A stretch of 14,128 nt of DNA from Acholeplasmataceae bacterium (GCA_012515085.1 JAAYZB010000134.1:1-14128); one strand, 5' to 3'. Positions 7,463 to 14,101 are shown, counted from the stretch's first letter. The notes: generated by a model not told the origin, from the letters alone. Numbers and translations: made by a program.

Positions 7463-8428
7463 TTAAAAGATGATTTCCAGAAAATCATTCAAGGTCAGAT
7501 TATAGACATATTCACTAAGATCCAGCCCCACCAAAGCATGAGTAAAATCGGCTTTTGTAAACGGAACCTGAATCAGTTTTTTTAGAAAAATATCCGGGTC
7601 GGCGATAACAAAATAATCCCCAAGAAGCGATATTTGCTTAACGATATTGTTTTTGAGCACCAAGCTTACTTCTAACAAGCCGGCAGAAACATGTTTCTTC
7701 CTTAAAATCGTATAATGCGGGTTTTTTCCATATATAAAGTCGGGATCCAAATATGTTTTTTCGATTGTTTCGATTGCTTGAATATCCGAATCTGTCAGTA
7801 CGATTGCGGATTCAGTCAAATGGGATCGGACATATTCCTTAAATTGTTCCATGTTCAGTTGGATATGGCCTTTCAAATTCATGACCCGATTTCTAACCGA
7901 GGCAATGCCTTTGGATACTAATTTTTCGTTATCGGGAGTAATGGCGCGAACCATGATTTCAAGATCCGTATCGAACAGCATAGTTCCATGGACGATACTG
8001 CGATCGTTCACTCGATAAAATGCATTTCCACTGACCTTGAGTCCGTCTACTAAAATATCATTTCTTCCCGAAGCTTCGGCATGAAGCCCTAGACTATTCA
8101 ACATATCGACAATCCGCGATAAATACGATGAGAAAACAAAATCCTTGTGAAATGAGGCGGTAATATAAGAAAACATGATATTGGAGAAGTCGGCATAAAC
8201 ACACCCTCCTCCAGATTTTCTTCGATAATATTCAATGCCATTTGCCCGGACATAATCCAGATTCACTTCATTCTCAATCAGCTGGTTTCTTCCGAATATG
8301 ACCGTCGGTTGGACCTGCCACATGAAAAAATAATCCTCGGGCGGATAGTGAAGTGCTAAAAACTCTTCCGTGGCCAAATAGAAAGACAGTCGCTTTATCT
8401 CAGAAAATGGATAGGACACATAGCGCAT
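7463..8428 (-). CDS. lplA: Lipoate-protein ligase
   Basis: This enzyme activates lipoate with ATP and attaches it to lipoyl-domain lysines such as GcvH Lys64. The 321 residues show the LplA layout. FYLATEEFLA (17-26) and MWQVQPTVIFGRNQ (36-49) begin the catalytic domain; RRKSGGGCVYAD (69-80) is the substrate/adenylate loop; GRNDILVDGLKVSGNAFYR (121-139) carries the catalytic Lys131; HGTMLFDTDL (148-157) follows. The rest (from about 240) fits the small accessory domain. The ribosome binding site is GGGGTGA. It has its own promoter upstream, and no terminator is visible between it and gcvT, so read-through into the gcv operon is likely. Context favours GcvH as its main client. It is not part of the LplA2/GcvH-L/macrodomain/sirtuin cluster; none of those partner genes is here. 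Confidence 0.92.
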   Translation of the reverse strand: MRYVSYPFSEIKRLSFYLATEEFLALHYPPEDYFFMWQVQPTVIFGRNQLIENEVNLDYVRANGIEYYRRKSGGGCVYADFSNIMFSYITASFHKDFVFSSYLSRIVDMLNSLGLHAEASGRNDILVDGLKVSGNAFYRVNDRSIVHGTMLFDTDLEIMVRAITPDNEKLVSKGIASVRNRVMNLKGHIQLNMEQFKEYVRSHLTESAIVLTDSDIQAIETIEKTYLDPDFIYGKNPHYTILRKKHVSAGLLEVSLVLKNNIVKQISLLGDYFVIADPDIFLKKLIQVPFTKADFTHALVGLDLSEYVYNLTLNDFLEIIF

Positions 8429-8446
8429 TGAATCACCCCAAATGGT

Positions 8447-8475
8447 ATTGTATCATAAGCGCAAGCGTTGTACAA
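8447..8475 (-). promoter_or_regulatory. Promoter of lplA, extended -10 type
   Basis: Minus-strand TTGTAC (8475-8470), 17-base spacer, TACAAT (8452-8447) preceded by TGA, giving TGATACAAT. The predicted start is near 8440, leaving a leader of about 12 nt with GGGGTGA. The -35 falls in a TTGTACAA palindrome. Confidence 0.6.
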
Positions 8476-8478
8476 TCT

Positions 8479-8511
8479 GAAAAAAAAAGAGAGTAGCTGG
8501 CTACTCTCTTT
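8479..8511 (-). terminator. Intrinsic terminator of the fic gene
   Basis: The 11-bp stem (8486-8496 pairing with 8501-8511) has loop CTGG. Read on the minus strand it is followed by a run of T from the A-tract at 8480-8488. The TAG stop of the fic gene is inside the stem. It insulates fic from the lplA promoter immediately downstream. Confidence 0.88.
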
Positions 8512-9226
8512 CCAGAAATTCCTGAATGCGTTCCACTTCACATTTTGCCAAAAATTCCATGAAAGGTTGGATATCCTTGTTGATTTTGTATTCATCGATC
8601 GTTCGAAAATATTCGTCTCGATGACCTTTGGTAATCGATACAGGCAAGTAACCGTCAAATTCCAATTGGTAATTGAGAATCAAACGGGCAAGCCTGCCGT
8701 TTGCATCCATAAATGGATAGATTTTTAACAGTTGTAAGTGAGCATAAGCTGATTTTTTTAGCCCCTGAAGCTCGGGATCATTGAGTTTGACGAAAAATTC
8801 ATCCATTTTTTGATAAATTTTCAAGTACGTTGGCGGGACATGCTTCGCTCCTAAAATGAAAAGATCACGTGTTCGATAGGCCCCGCCATAAAGGATTCCC
8901 TCCACCAATTTTTGATGAAGATCTTTGAGGATCGTTTCATCCAAACCCACTTGTTCACGAACGAGTTTGTGGACCATTTGAATGGCATGATAATTGTTGA
9001 TGATGGCTTTGCGCATGTGTTCGCTTTTATCCGGAAACATCCGAGAATGATCTTCCAACAAGAAACAAACATCTTCGTAGCTAAAATCGCCGTTATCAAA
9101 GCTGGTGGATTCGTAAATAAAGCGTTTATCAAACTCATCACAGATTGCTTTGCGCGAAGCTTCCGACAGTGTTTTTTTCTTGTCGTCACACTTGTGTTTT
9201 AGAGCTTCAACCTCTTGTATATACAT
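8501..9226 (-). CDS. Fic-domain protein with Tyr in place of the catalytic His
   Basis: Fic proteins usually transfer AMP or other phospho-groups to target proteins through HxFx(D/E)GN(G/K)R. This 241-residue protein has the whole fold. STSFDNGDFSYEDV (40-53) matches the N-terminal inhibitory-helix region, with Asp44 where the motif (S/T)xxxE(G/N) has Glu. GGAYRTRDLFILGAKHVPP (114-132) is the substrate flap. The active loop reads YPFMDANGRLAR (170-181). Canonical HPFxDGNGRxxR is thus kept except that His becomes Tyr170 (codon TAT) and the first Gly becomes Ala. The helix after the loop and the YF...E residues beyond are normal. AnkX-type phosphocholine transferases also have DANGR but keep the His. 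I chose ATG 9226 because GAGGTGAT lies 5-6 bases upstream; GTG 9235 and ATG 9232 overlap that site. It has its own promoter and terminator and no antitoxin partner. It is either a pseudoenzyme or one with altered chemistry. Confidence 0.88.
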   Translation of the reverse strand: MYIQEVEALKHKCDDKKKTLSEASRKAICDEFDKRFIYESTSFDNGDFSYEDVCFLLEDHSRMFPDKSEHMRKAIINNYHAIQMVHKLVREQVGLDETILKDLHQKLVEGILYGGAYRTRDLFILGAKHVPPTYLKIYQKMDEFFVKLNDPELQGLKKSAYAHLQLLKIYPFMDANGRLARLILNYQLEFDGYLPVSITKGHRDEYFRTIDEYKINKDIQPFMEFLAKCEVERIQEFLERE

Positions 9227-9244
9227 GATCATCACCTCATAGAT

Positions 9245-9273
9245 ATTGTATCATAGAAAAAAAACTCATTCAA
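9245..9273 (-). promoter_or_regulatory. Promoter of the fic gene, extended -10 type
   Basis: Minus-strand TTGAAT (9273-9268), 17-base spacer, TACAAT (9250-9245) preceded by TGA. The start is predicted near 9238, so the leader is only about 12 nt and begins around the GAGGTGAT ribosome binding site. This favours ATG 9226 over GTG 9235 as the start. Confidence 0.65.
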
Positions 9274-9290
9274 TTCATTGACTGATTTTC

Positions 9291-9320
9291 ACCAAAAAAA
9301 AGCAACGAAAACGTTGCTTT
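9291..9320 (-). terminator. Intrinsic terminator of the membrane-protein gene
   Basis: A 9-bp stem (9299-9307 pairing with 9312-9320) with loop AAAA is followed on the minus strand by about eight T residues (from the A-tract at 9294-9301). It lies one base beyond the gene's stop codon. Confidence 0.88.
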
Positions 9321-9321
9321 C

Positions 9322-10578
9322 TTAGGCGTTGACATTATCGTAAGCAGATTTGACGATTTGATAGATGACATCTTTGGGTAAATCACCATAATTATTGGCT
9401 TTAAACCACAGATCATCCCGAGTCGATTTGTTTTTGGAAATCGTGGGATATTTGATAATCAACCGGATTCCTTTTTCAAGTTCACTTTTGAAAGCTATCC
9501 GATAATAGTTGCCGTAATTCATCAATACTATGAAAGGCTTGCGATCTACATAGAACGTGATTTTCTCGTCTGATATTTTCGTAACGACTTGTGGCATTTC
9601 TCGAACGTATTCCACCAATTTATCAAATGTCGGATCCAACGGTTTGAACATTTTGGGTTTTTCAATGTAATATTCAATGGAACTGACTTGTTTCTCTTGG
9701 TTTGATGTTTTCGAAAATTCCGGATCAACATCCACATCCTCGTAAAGCATATTCGTCGGATCGAGATTCTGCTCACCGGAAACCACTGTTTGTTCCCGAG
9801 ACACAATCATGGTTTTCTTCCCGTTATCAGTGACTGTTTGTTTGGCGATATCGCCTTTTTTTGCTTTTTTGGAGGGTGCTTCCGGAATTACTGAAGATTT
9901 TTTCCCGCGGATGTCGTCGATTTCAGCTTCCAAAGCAGCTTCTTCTGAGTGATGTTTCCGCTTTGATTTTAAAATGATGACATGAATGATATAGAATACG
10001 ATTCCTACACCAAGAAGAGCGATGTATAAGAAGGTGTACATACTTTGGTAAAAACTGTCCGCTATCAGAATTTCTCTAACAAAATAAGCGGCTCCCATTG
10101 ATATAAGCATCAATTCAACCAGAAAGATGAATATCATCACTCGGCCAAAGTTCTTTTGCTTCCGAAATGCAGCAGAGAGCATATGTCCAAAAATGAGGAC
10201 ATTCAGCATCACCGCACCTAAGCCAATCACAAAATATAAATTATTGGGACCCGGGTTAGCTGAATAAACAAACAAGGAGATGATTGCCGCATACCCCAAC
10301 GAAGCGAACGTATACATAAATAGTGGTATAAAGGAATATCCGGATGTCGCTGGTGTTGTGTGACCGTACTCACGATATTCACGGTTGGCAACAATCAAGA
10401 AAATAATGCCAAATATCAACATCAGTCCGCCGATACCTGCTTTAATATATAATTCATTGTTGCTGAGAAACGGAATATCGGGCAGCCACCATTGCGTTAG
10501 GTTGTTCCAGGGCATGGCAACTAGCGAGACAAGCAACATGGACAAAAACAGCACAATGTTGCCAAAGACTTTTTTCAT
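9322..10578 (-). CDS. Unrecognised six-helix membrane protein with cytosolic C-terminal domain
   Basis: I do not recognise a named family for the full 418-residue protein. It begins MKKVFGNIVLFLSMLLVSLV, a signal-anchor-like first helix, followed by Trp-rich PWNNLTQWWLPD. Further helices lie at about 45-64, 83-104, 114-134, 146-166 and 180-203. A charged, low-complexity linker (about 204-305: KSKRKHH, EAALEAEIDD, SKKAKKGD) leads to a compact soluble domain (about 310-418). That domain runs FDKLVEYVREMP, then KPFIVLMNYGNYYRIAFKS, then DDLWFKANNYGDLPKDV and SAYDNV. The order KxF, fK, W, dLP, SxY resembles the YjbR/MmcQ fold; this is inference and weak. The start is ATG 10578, because GAGGTGG lies six bases upstream. 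The in-frame ATG at 10596 has no ribosome binding site. It is transcribed alone, from the strongest promoter in the window. Confidence 0.75.
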   Translation of the reverse strand: MKKVFGNIVLFLSMLLVSLVAMPWNNLTQWWLPDIPFLSNNELYIKAGIGGLMLIFGIIFLIVANREYREYGHTTPATSGYSFIPLFMYTFASLGYAAIISLFVYSANPGPNNLYFVIGLGAVMLNVLIFGHMLSAAFRKQKNFGRVMIFIFLVELMLISMGAAYFVREILIADSFYQSMYTFLYIALLGVGIVFYIIHVIILKSKRKHHSEEAALEAEIDDIRGKKSSVIPEAPSKKAKKGDIAKQTVTDNGKKTMIVSREQTVVSGEQNLDPTNMLYEDVDVDPEFSKTSNQEKQVSSIEYYIEKPKMFKPLDPTFDKLVEYVREMPQVVTKISDEKITFYVDRKPFIVLMNYGNYYRIAFKSELEKGIRLIIKYPTISKNKSTRDDLWFKANNYGDLPKDVIYQIVKSAYDNVNA

Positions 10579-10607
10579 TCTATCCACCTCTTCCATGGTA
10601 TATGAAA

Positions 10608-10636
10608 ATTATATAACGCAGTTTGACGCGTGTCAA
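10608..10636 (-). promoter_or_regulatory. Perfect consensus promoter of the membrane-protein gene
   Basis: Minus-strand TTGACA (10636-10631), 17-base spacer, TATAAT (10613-10608): both hexamers match the sigma-A consensus exactly at the ideal spacing. The predicted start is near 10601, leaving a leader of about 23 nt to ATG 10578. If that is right, most of the stretch between 10596 and 10578 is leader sequence carrying GAGGTGG. Confidence 0.85.
10623..10636. repeat. Inverted repeat over the -35 box, possible operator
   Basis: TTGAC (10623-10627), GCGT, GTCAA (10632-10636) form a 14-bp dyad. Its right arm is the -35 hexamer of the membrane-protein promoter read on the minus strand, and its left arm extends into the spacer. 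A protein binding here would block RNA polymerase. The tetR gene starting about 280 bp away is a candidate source, but its own promoter carries a different dyad. Confidence 0.4.
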
Positions 10637-10804
10637 TAAAGTTTCCGGTTTATTCCCGTTTTTTTCCCAACTCCCGCGCTCCGTGATTATTTTAAAAAAA
10701 TATAATATAAAACTCATATAAACAACGTATGGTCAATTATCTTTTCTCAAATAAATTATTAGCATATTTTTATGCGTTTCATATCATGTTTTCAAGCATA
10801 TCCG
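10637..10804. other. AT-rich intergenic stretch with short inverted and direct repeats
   Basis: No gene is seen between the two divergent promoters. It contains a pyrimidine tract (10647-10675 region, runs of T and C), an A-run followed by TATAATATAA (10694-10710) without a usable -35, a perfect small inverted repeat GCATA-TTTT-TATGC (10762-10775), and CATATC twice (10780-10785 and 10797-10802), 17 bases apart. These could be protein-binding sites or simply chance in AT-rich DNA. Confidence 0.35.
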
Positions 10805-10833
10805 TTGAATAACCCGATTCATTGATATATAAT
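10805..10833 (+). promoter_or_regulatory. Promoter of the tetR-family gene
   Basis: TTGAAT (10805-10810), 17-base spacer, TATAAT (10828-10833), a near-consensus sigma-A promoter. The predicted start is near 10840, giving a leader of about 75 nt. It lies across the first in-frame ATG (10822), ruling that out as a start. Confidence 0.72.
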
Positions 10834-10836
10834 GAA
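10818..10836. repeat. Inverted repeat over the tetR -10 box, likely autoregulatory operator
   Basis: TTCATT (10818-10823) and AATGAA (10831-10836) are perfect 6-base arms with a 7-base spacer, and the right arm overlaps the -10 TATAAT. The size (19 bp) and position fit a TetR-family dimer site that would repress its own gene. No second copy was noticed at the other promoters. Confidence 0.45.
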
Positions 10837-10914
10837 CATGTAAATTATCTTTTGGTTTCCCGGGAAAAGACCAATAAGAAGTTTACACTACATATGCCAA
10901 AGGAGGGGGAAAAA

Positions 10915-11487
10915 ATGCAAGTATTGAAAGAATCAGTCCGTAATGCCATCTTGGAAGGAGCGATTGCTGAATTTTTTGAACACGGTTATCAAAACGCCAA
11001 CATGCGAAAAATCGCAGACAGTGCCAATATTACCGTTGGAAATATTTACCGCTACTTCGATAACAAGGAAGCATTGTTCAATGCTGTGTTGCTGCCGGCT
11101 CAAAAAGCGATCGACGACCTTGGCACTTTCGACCAGAAGTTGCATATTACACATATCGACTCGATGAAGGAAGCCACTCAAATCGTCACCTATGTTATGA
11201 ATGTGTTAAAACCTTATGCGAAAGAGATTTTTATCATGATCTTCAATTCCACTGGGACGCACTATCATCAGGTCAAGTCGCAGCTCGAAGCATTGGTGAT
11301 ATCCAAAATCAAGGAATACTATCCAGGAAAATTCAATGATTATTTCCTAAGAATCGTTGCCTACAGTTTCATTCAGGCGCTATTCGTTGTATTCAAGGAT
11401 AACGTCAGCGATATCAAGCGGATCCAAGACACGATTATTCAACTCATCGTCTTTTATTTCCGAGACATCAACAATCGTTTATTCTAG
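10915..11487 (+). CDS. TetR/AcrR-family transcriptional regulator
   Basis: The 190-residue protein has the usual architecture. The N-terminal DNA-binding domain comprises helix 1 (VRNAILEGAIAEFFEHGY, about 8-25) and the helix-turn-helix NMRKIADSANITVGNIYRYFDNKEALF (29-55), with the diagnostic GNIYRYFxNKEaLF segment. The remainder is a helical ligand/dimer domain with little sequence signature. It is probably a repressor; the ligand is unknown. I start it at ATG 10915 because AGGAGG is at 10901-10906. The open frame extends back to 10822, but that part covers the promoter and lacks a ribosome binding site. Neighbours are a divergent membrane-protein gene and a convergent acyl-CoA ligase operon, either of which might be a target besides itself. 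Confidence 0.93.
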   Translation: MQVLKESVRNAILEGAIAEFFEHGYQNANMRKIADSANITVGNIYRYFDNKEALFNAVLLPAQKAIDDLGTFDQKLHITHIDSMKEATQIVTYVMNVLKPYAKEIFIMIFNSTGTHYHQVKSQLEALVISKIKEYYPGKFNDYFLRIVAYSFIQALFVVFKDNVSDIKRIQDTIIQLIVFYFRDINNRLF

Positions 11488-11495
11488 TCACCTTG

Positions 11496-11530
11496 AAAAA
11501 AACAGCCGGAACCCGCCGGCTGTTTTTTTT
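11496..11530. terminator. Bidirectional intrinsic terminator between tetR and the acyl-CoA ligase gene
   Basis: A GC-rich stem CAGCCGG (11503-11509) pairs with CCGGCTG (11516-11522) around a 6-base loop. A-run 11496-11502 lies on the left and T-run 11523-11530 on the right, extending the pairing and giving U-tracts in both directions. The ligase gene's TAA stop begins in the T-run. Confidence 0.92.
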
Positions 11531-13151
11531 ATATGGTTTCCAATTTACGTGTATCAATCTTTCCAAGATCCGTTTTTGGTAATTCTGAAAGATAAACAAT
11601 CTCACCCGGAACGGCATAAGGTGATATTTCTGATTTAATCAGTTGTTTGATAGTATCATCAGCGACCGCCGTTTGAGCGGTGGGTTCCTTAACCAAATAC
11701 AGCTTGATGACAAATCCTTTTTCAGAATCGGGAACACCGACAGCTGCCGCTTCTTTGATCTCCGCAAGCGACGTCATCAAGTTTTCAATCTCCGCGGGAA
11801 GAACTGGCATTCCCAATACTTTGACGATTCGTTTCAGCCGTTGTTTAAACCAAACATACCCATCCGAATCAATCATTCCGTAATCTCCGGTGCGGATCCA
11901 CGATTTTCCGGTTTCATCTGTCATAATTGTCTGCTCGGTTGCTTCAGAATCTTTCAAATAACCATTCATCATCGTCGGTCCCGATACAACAATCTCTCCT
12001 GCTTCGTTGGGACCACAAAATGCCTGCTTATCCCCATCGTAAATGGCCATATCAATTCCGGGAAGGGGCTTCCCGACCCCTCTAGGAGCAGAATCAGTGG
12101 GGATGTTGACAGCTGAAACAGTAACGACTTCGGTGAGCCCATACCCTTCCAACAGCTTTGCCTGAGAGTTGAATGCCGATGTAATTTTTTGAAAACGTTG
12201 TTTCAGATCTGGACTGACAATATCTCCCCCTGCATAAGCCCAACCCAAATGCCTCAGATGTTCTCCGGCAAAATCGGGATGGCTAAGCAGTGAAGCAAAC
12301 AAAGAAGGAATTCCAATGATGACGTTCACTTGGTTTGTCTTGATCAGTTCAATCGTCTTACCCGGATCAAACTTAGGCATCAACGTATCGGTCCCCCCCG
12401 CTATCAACATGGCATGAACTCCCATGCATAGACCGAATCCATGAAACATTGGCAATACTGCCAACATATGAATTCCTTCCAAATTATCTTTTTGTAGGAT
12501 AAAGGGGAGTTTGTCTCCCAAACTATTGATAGCGGTGTGTGACAATTCAATCGTTTTCGGCTCGCCAGACGTCCCTCCGCTATGCAAATAGACTGCGGTA
12601 TCTCCCGGATTGATCACAGCAATCTCAGGCAGTTCTTCTTTGCAGTATAGCGACGAAAAGCGAACGACATTGGTGTTTCTCCAAGGGATATTTGCCAACT
12701 TTTTGCGATTGATCACTCGATAACCCAGCCGTTTGATCAGCCTGAATTCTTCCACTGGCGAGGCTAAGACAATGGTTATCATGGAATCCGCTAACAATGG
12801 CTTGTAATGATCATAAAAAGAATCGAGGATCAGCAAATGCCTGCTGCCGGTTTTTTCCATAAACCGCCGCATCTGCTTAACAGGCGTGGTTGGATGAGCC
12901 ATATGGCCGATTGCACCCAGTTTATTGACTGCATAAAAAGCATAGATAGCCTGAAAGATATTGGGCATAGCCATGGTTACGACATCACCCTGACGAATTC
13001 CAAGGCGTGATAATCCGCTCGCCACTTGATCAACCTTGTGAATCAAGTCGCGATAAATGACATATTTTCCCATAAAAAGCAAAGCATTTTCTTCTGGATG
13101 TGCCACGGCTGTATTGCGGATTGCCGTGTAAAGTGACACTTTTGGTTCCAT
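11529..13151 (-). CDS. Acyl-CoA ligase of the AMP-forming (ANL) superfamily
   Basis: ANL ligases activate a carboxylic acid with ATP to an acyl-AMP and then pass it to CoA. The 540 residues show the core motifs. The P-loop is SGGTSGEPK (191-199), VLPMFHGFG (232-240) follows, YGLTE (337-341) is motif A5, WIRTGDYG (418-425) is A7, and QRLKRIVKVLGMPVLPAEIE (437-456) is the hinge region A8. PKTDLGKID (525-533) carries the catalytic Lys531 of A10. In A8, where many relatives have GRxKD, this protein has QRLKR, so the hinge Asp is Arg441. The substrate cannot be read by eye; medium or long fatty acids are most likely. The start is ATG 13151, preceded by AAGGAGGAG. Upstream in-frame codons back to 13184 overlap the previous gene. 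It is second in an operon, 13 bases after the DUF1624 acyltransferase, and may supply its acyl donor. Confidence 0.9.
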   Translation of the reverse strand: MEPKVSLYTAIRNTAVAHPEENALLFMGKYVIYRDLIHKVDQVASGLSRLGIRQGDVVTMAMPNIFQAIYAFYAVNKLGAIGHMAHPTTPVKQMRRFMEKTGSRHLLILDSFYDHYKPLLADSMITIVLASPVEEFRLIKRLGYRVINRKKLANIPWRNTNVVRFSSLYCKEELPEIAVINPGDTAVYLHSGGTSGEPKTIELSHTAINSLGDKLPFILQKDNLEGIHMLAVLPMFHGFGLCMGVHAMLIAGGTDTLMPKFDPGKTIELIKTNQVNVIIGIPSLFASLLSHPDFAGEHLRHLGWAYAGGDIVSPDLKQRFQKITSAFNSQAKLLEGYGLTEVVTVSAVNIPTDSAPRGVGKPLPGIDMAIYDGDKQAFCGPNEAGEIVVSGPTMMNGYLKDSEATEQTIMTDETGKSWIRTGDYGMIDSDGYVWFKQRLKRIVKVLGMPVLPAEIENLMTSLAEIKEAAAVGVPDSEKGFVIKLYLVKEPTAQTAVADDTIKQLIKSEISPYAVPGEIVYLSELPKTDLGKIDTRKLETI

Positions 13152-13164
13152 ACTACACTCCTCC

Positions 13165-13971
13165 TTAGATTCGATAACCCACAAGATACATCACACCGAC
13201 CACCAAGAGGAATAGAACAACTTGATGAACAATGAAAATCACAAATGCTTTTCTGCCAACGGCTTCAACTGGCTTGCTCCAAGCCCGATCCAATTTTGGC
13301 AACAAAGATTGCTTGTAAGGATATAGCACTTTCCCTAGCGCCGATCCAACCATAATGGCTCCAGCGAATGGAGCGATTCCAAAATAATCTGCGCCATAAC
13401 CTTTGATTCCCAATATCAAAGGGAAAATATTGCCGATAGTGACGCTGGAATAATAATGCATATCCCAAAATTGAAAAAATATCCCCAAACCAATGATTCC
13501 TAACCCCATTGCCAAAATGAACAAATCGTTGTTCCAGATTTTTCGACATAACCAAGTCAAAAACGTTCCCAAGGCAAACAGGTGGATGATACCGAAAATG
13601 ATTGTGACTCTTAAGAATCCTCCCGATAAAAATTCAACCAATAACGTCACTCCGGTAATACCCATGGCAAATGTTAGGAATCGCAGCGAGCGTTTTAAAT
13701 TGCTCCGTGAAAAATTAAAACTGATTCCAGATATCACTAAAAACAAGAAAACAAAGACGTAATGCCCTCCCGCTCGTAAAGCTGAGTTCCAATAAAGTGT
13801 GCCAAAGTCAGCTAAAAATTCAACGATGTTGTTTTCGATTGTCGAATAATTGGAAAACCAATAGGGAAGACTTTTAAAATCATACATCAAATGATCCCAA
13901 ACCATCATGATGATCGCAAAGCCACGGAGAAAATCCAATTCCCAGATGCGTGTCTTTTTTTCTTTATCCAT
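13165..13971 (-). CDS. DUF1624 / HGSNAT-like membrane acyltransferase
   Basis: The 268-residue polytopic protein matches the bacterial DUF1624 family, related to human heparan-alpha-glucosaminide N-acetyltransferase, which moves an acetyl group from cytosolic CoA to a glycan across the membrane. It starts with RIWELDFLRGFAIIMMVWDHLMYDF (about 8-32), the family signature. Then come GGHYVFVFLFLVISGISFNFSRSNLKR (68-94), FGIIHLFALG (126-135), ADYFGIAPFAGAIMVGSALGKVLYP (194-218) and GRKAFVIFIVHQ (239-250). His27, His70, His130 and His249 are candidate functional residues; which one is catalytic is not clear. About seven to eight helices are likely. The start is ATG 13971, with GGGTGA upstream; TTG 13983 would fall before that site. 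The start of the next gene, an acyl-CoA ligase, lies 13 bases after the stop. The real acceptor is unknown. Confidence 0.85.
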   Translation of the reverse strand: MDKEKKTRIWELDFLRGFAIIMMVWDHLMYDFKSLPYWFSNYSTIENNIVEFLADFGTLYWNSALRAGGHYVFVFLFLVISGISFNFSRSNLKRSLRFLTFAMGITGVTLLVEFLSGGFLRVTIIFGIIHLFALGTFLTWLCRKIWNNDLFILAMGLGIIGLGIFFQFWDMHYYSSVTIGNIFPLILGIKGYGADYFGIAPFAGAIMVGSALGKVLYPYKQSLLPKLDRAWSKPVEAVGRKAFVIFIVHQVVLFLLVVGVMYLVGYRI

Positions 13972-14000
13972 TATTTCACCCAAATTGCCGATTTGCCAAT

Positions 14001-14030
14001 ATTATAGCACGCTTTCTTCGTTTCTGTAAA
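14001..14030 (-). promoter_or_regulatory. Promoter of the acyltransferase-ligase operon
   Basis: Minus-strand TTTACA (14030-14025), 18-base spacer, TATAAT (14006-14001) preceded by TGC, giving extended -10 TGCTATAAT. The predicted start is near 13994, leaving a leader of about 23 nt before ATG 13971. Confidence 0.7.
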
Positions 14031-14101
14031 TGCTCCGAGAAAAGCTTAACCAATAAAGTAGGTCTCTCGTTCGTATATAATACGGAAAACCCCCAGAACT
14101 A

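Noticed and set aside
8501..9226. Fic/Doc toxin-antitoxin module
   Set aside because: No small antitoxin gene is adjacent; the gene is flanked by its own promoter and terminator, and the inhibitory-motif region is within the same chain.
10694..10710. TATAATATAA as a third promoter in the intergenic region
   Set aside because: No -35-like hexamer lies 16-18 bases upstream on the plus strand, and the surrounding DNA is simply A/T-rich.
10822..10914. Upstream N-terminal extension of the tetR gene
   Set aside because: The 31 extra codons run through the -10 box and leader; TetR proteins begin close to the first helix, and AGGAGG precedes ATG 10915.
10834..10914. Riboswitch or attenuator in the tetR leader
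   Set aside because: The leader is only about 75 nt and I see no strong paired stems or terminator in it.
11643..12116. Plus-strand open frame of 157 codons
   Set aside because: Antisense to the C-terminal part of the acyl-CoA ligase gene; Cys/Phe/Arg-rich product typical of a shadow frame.
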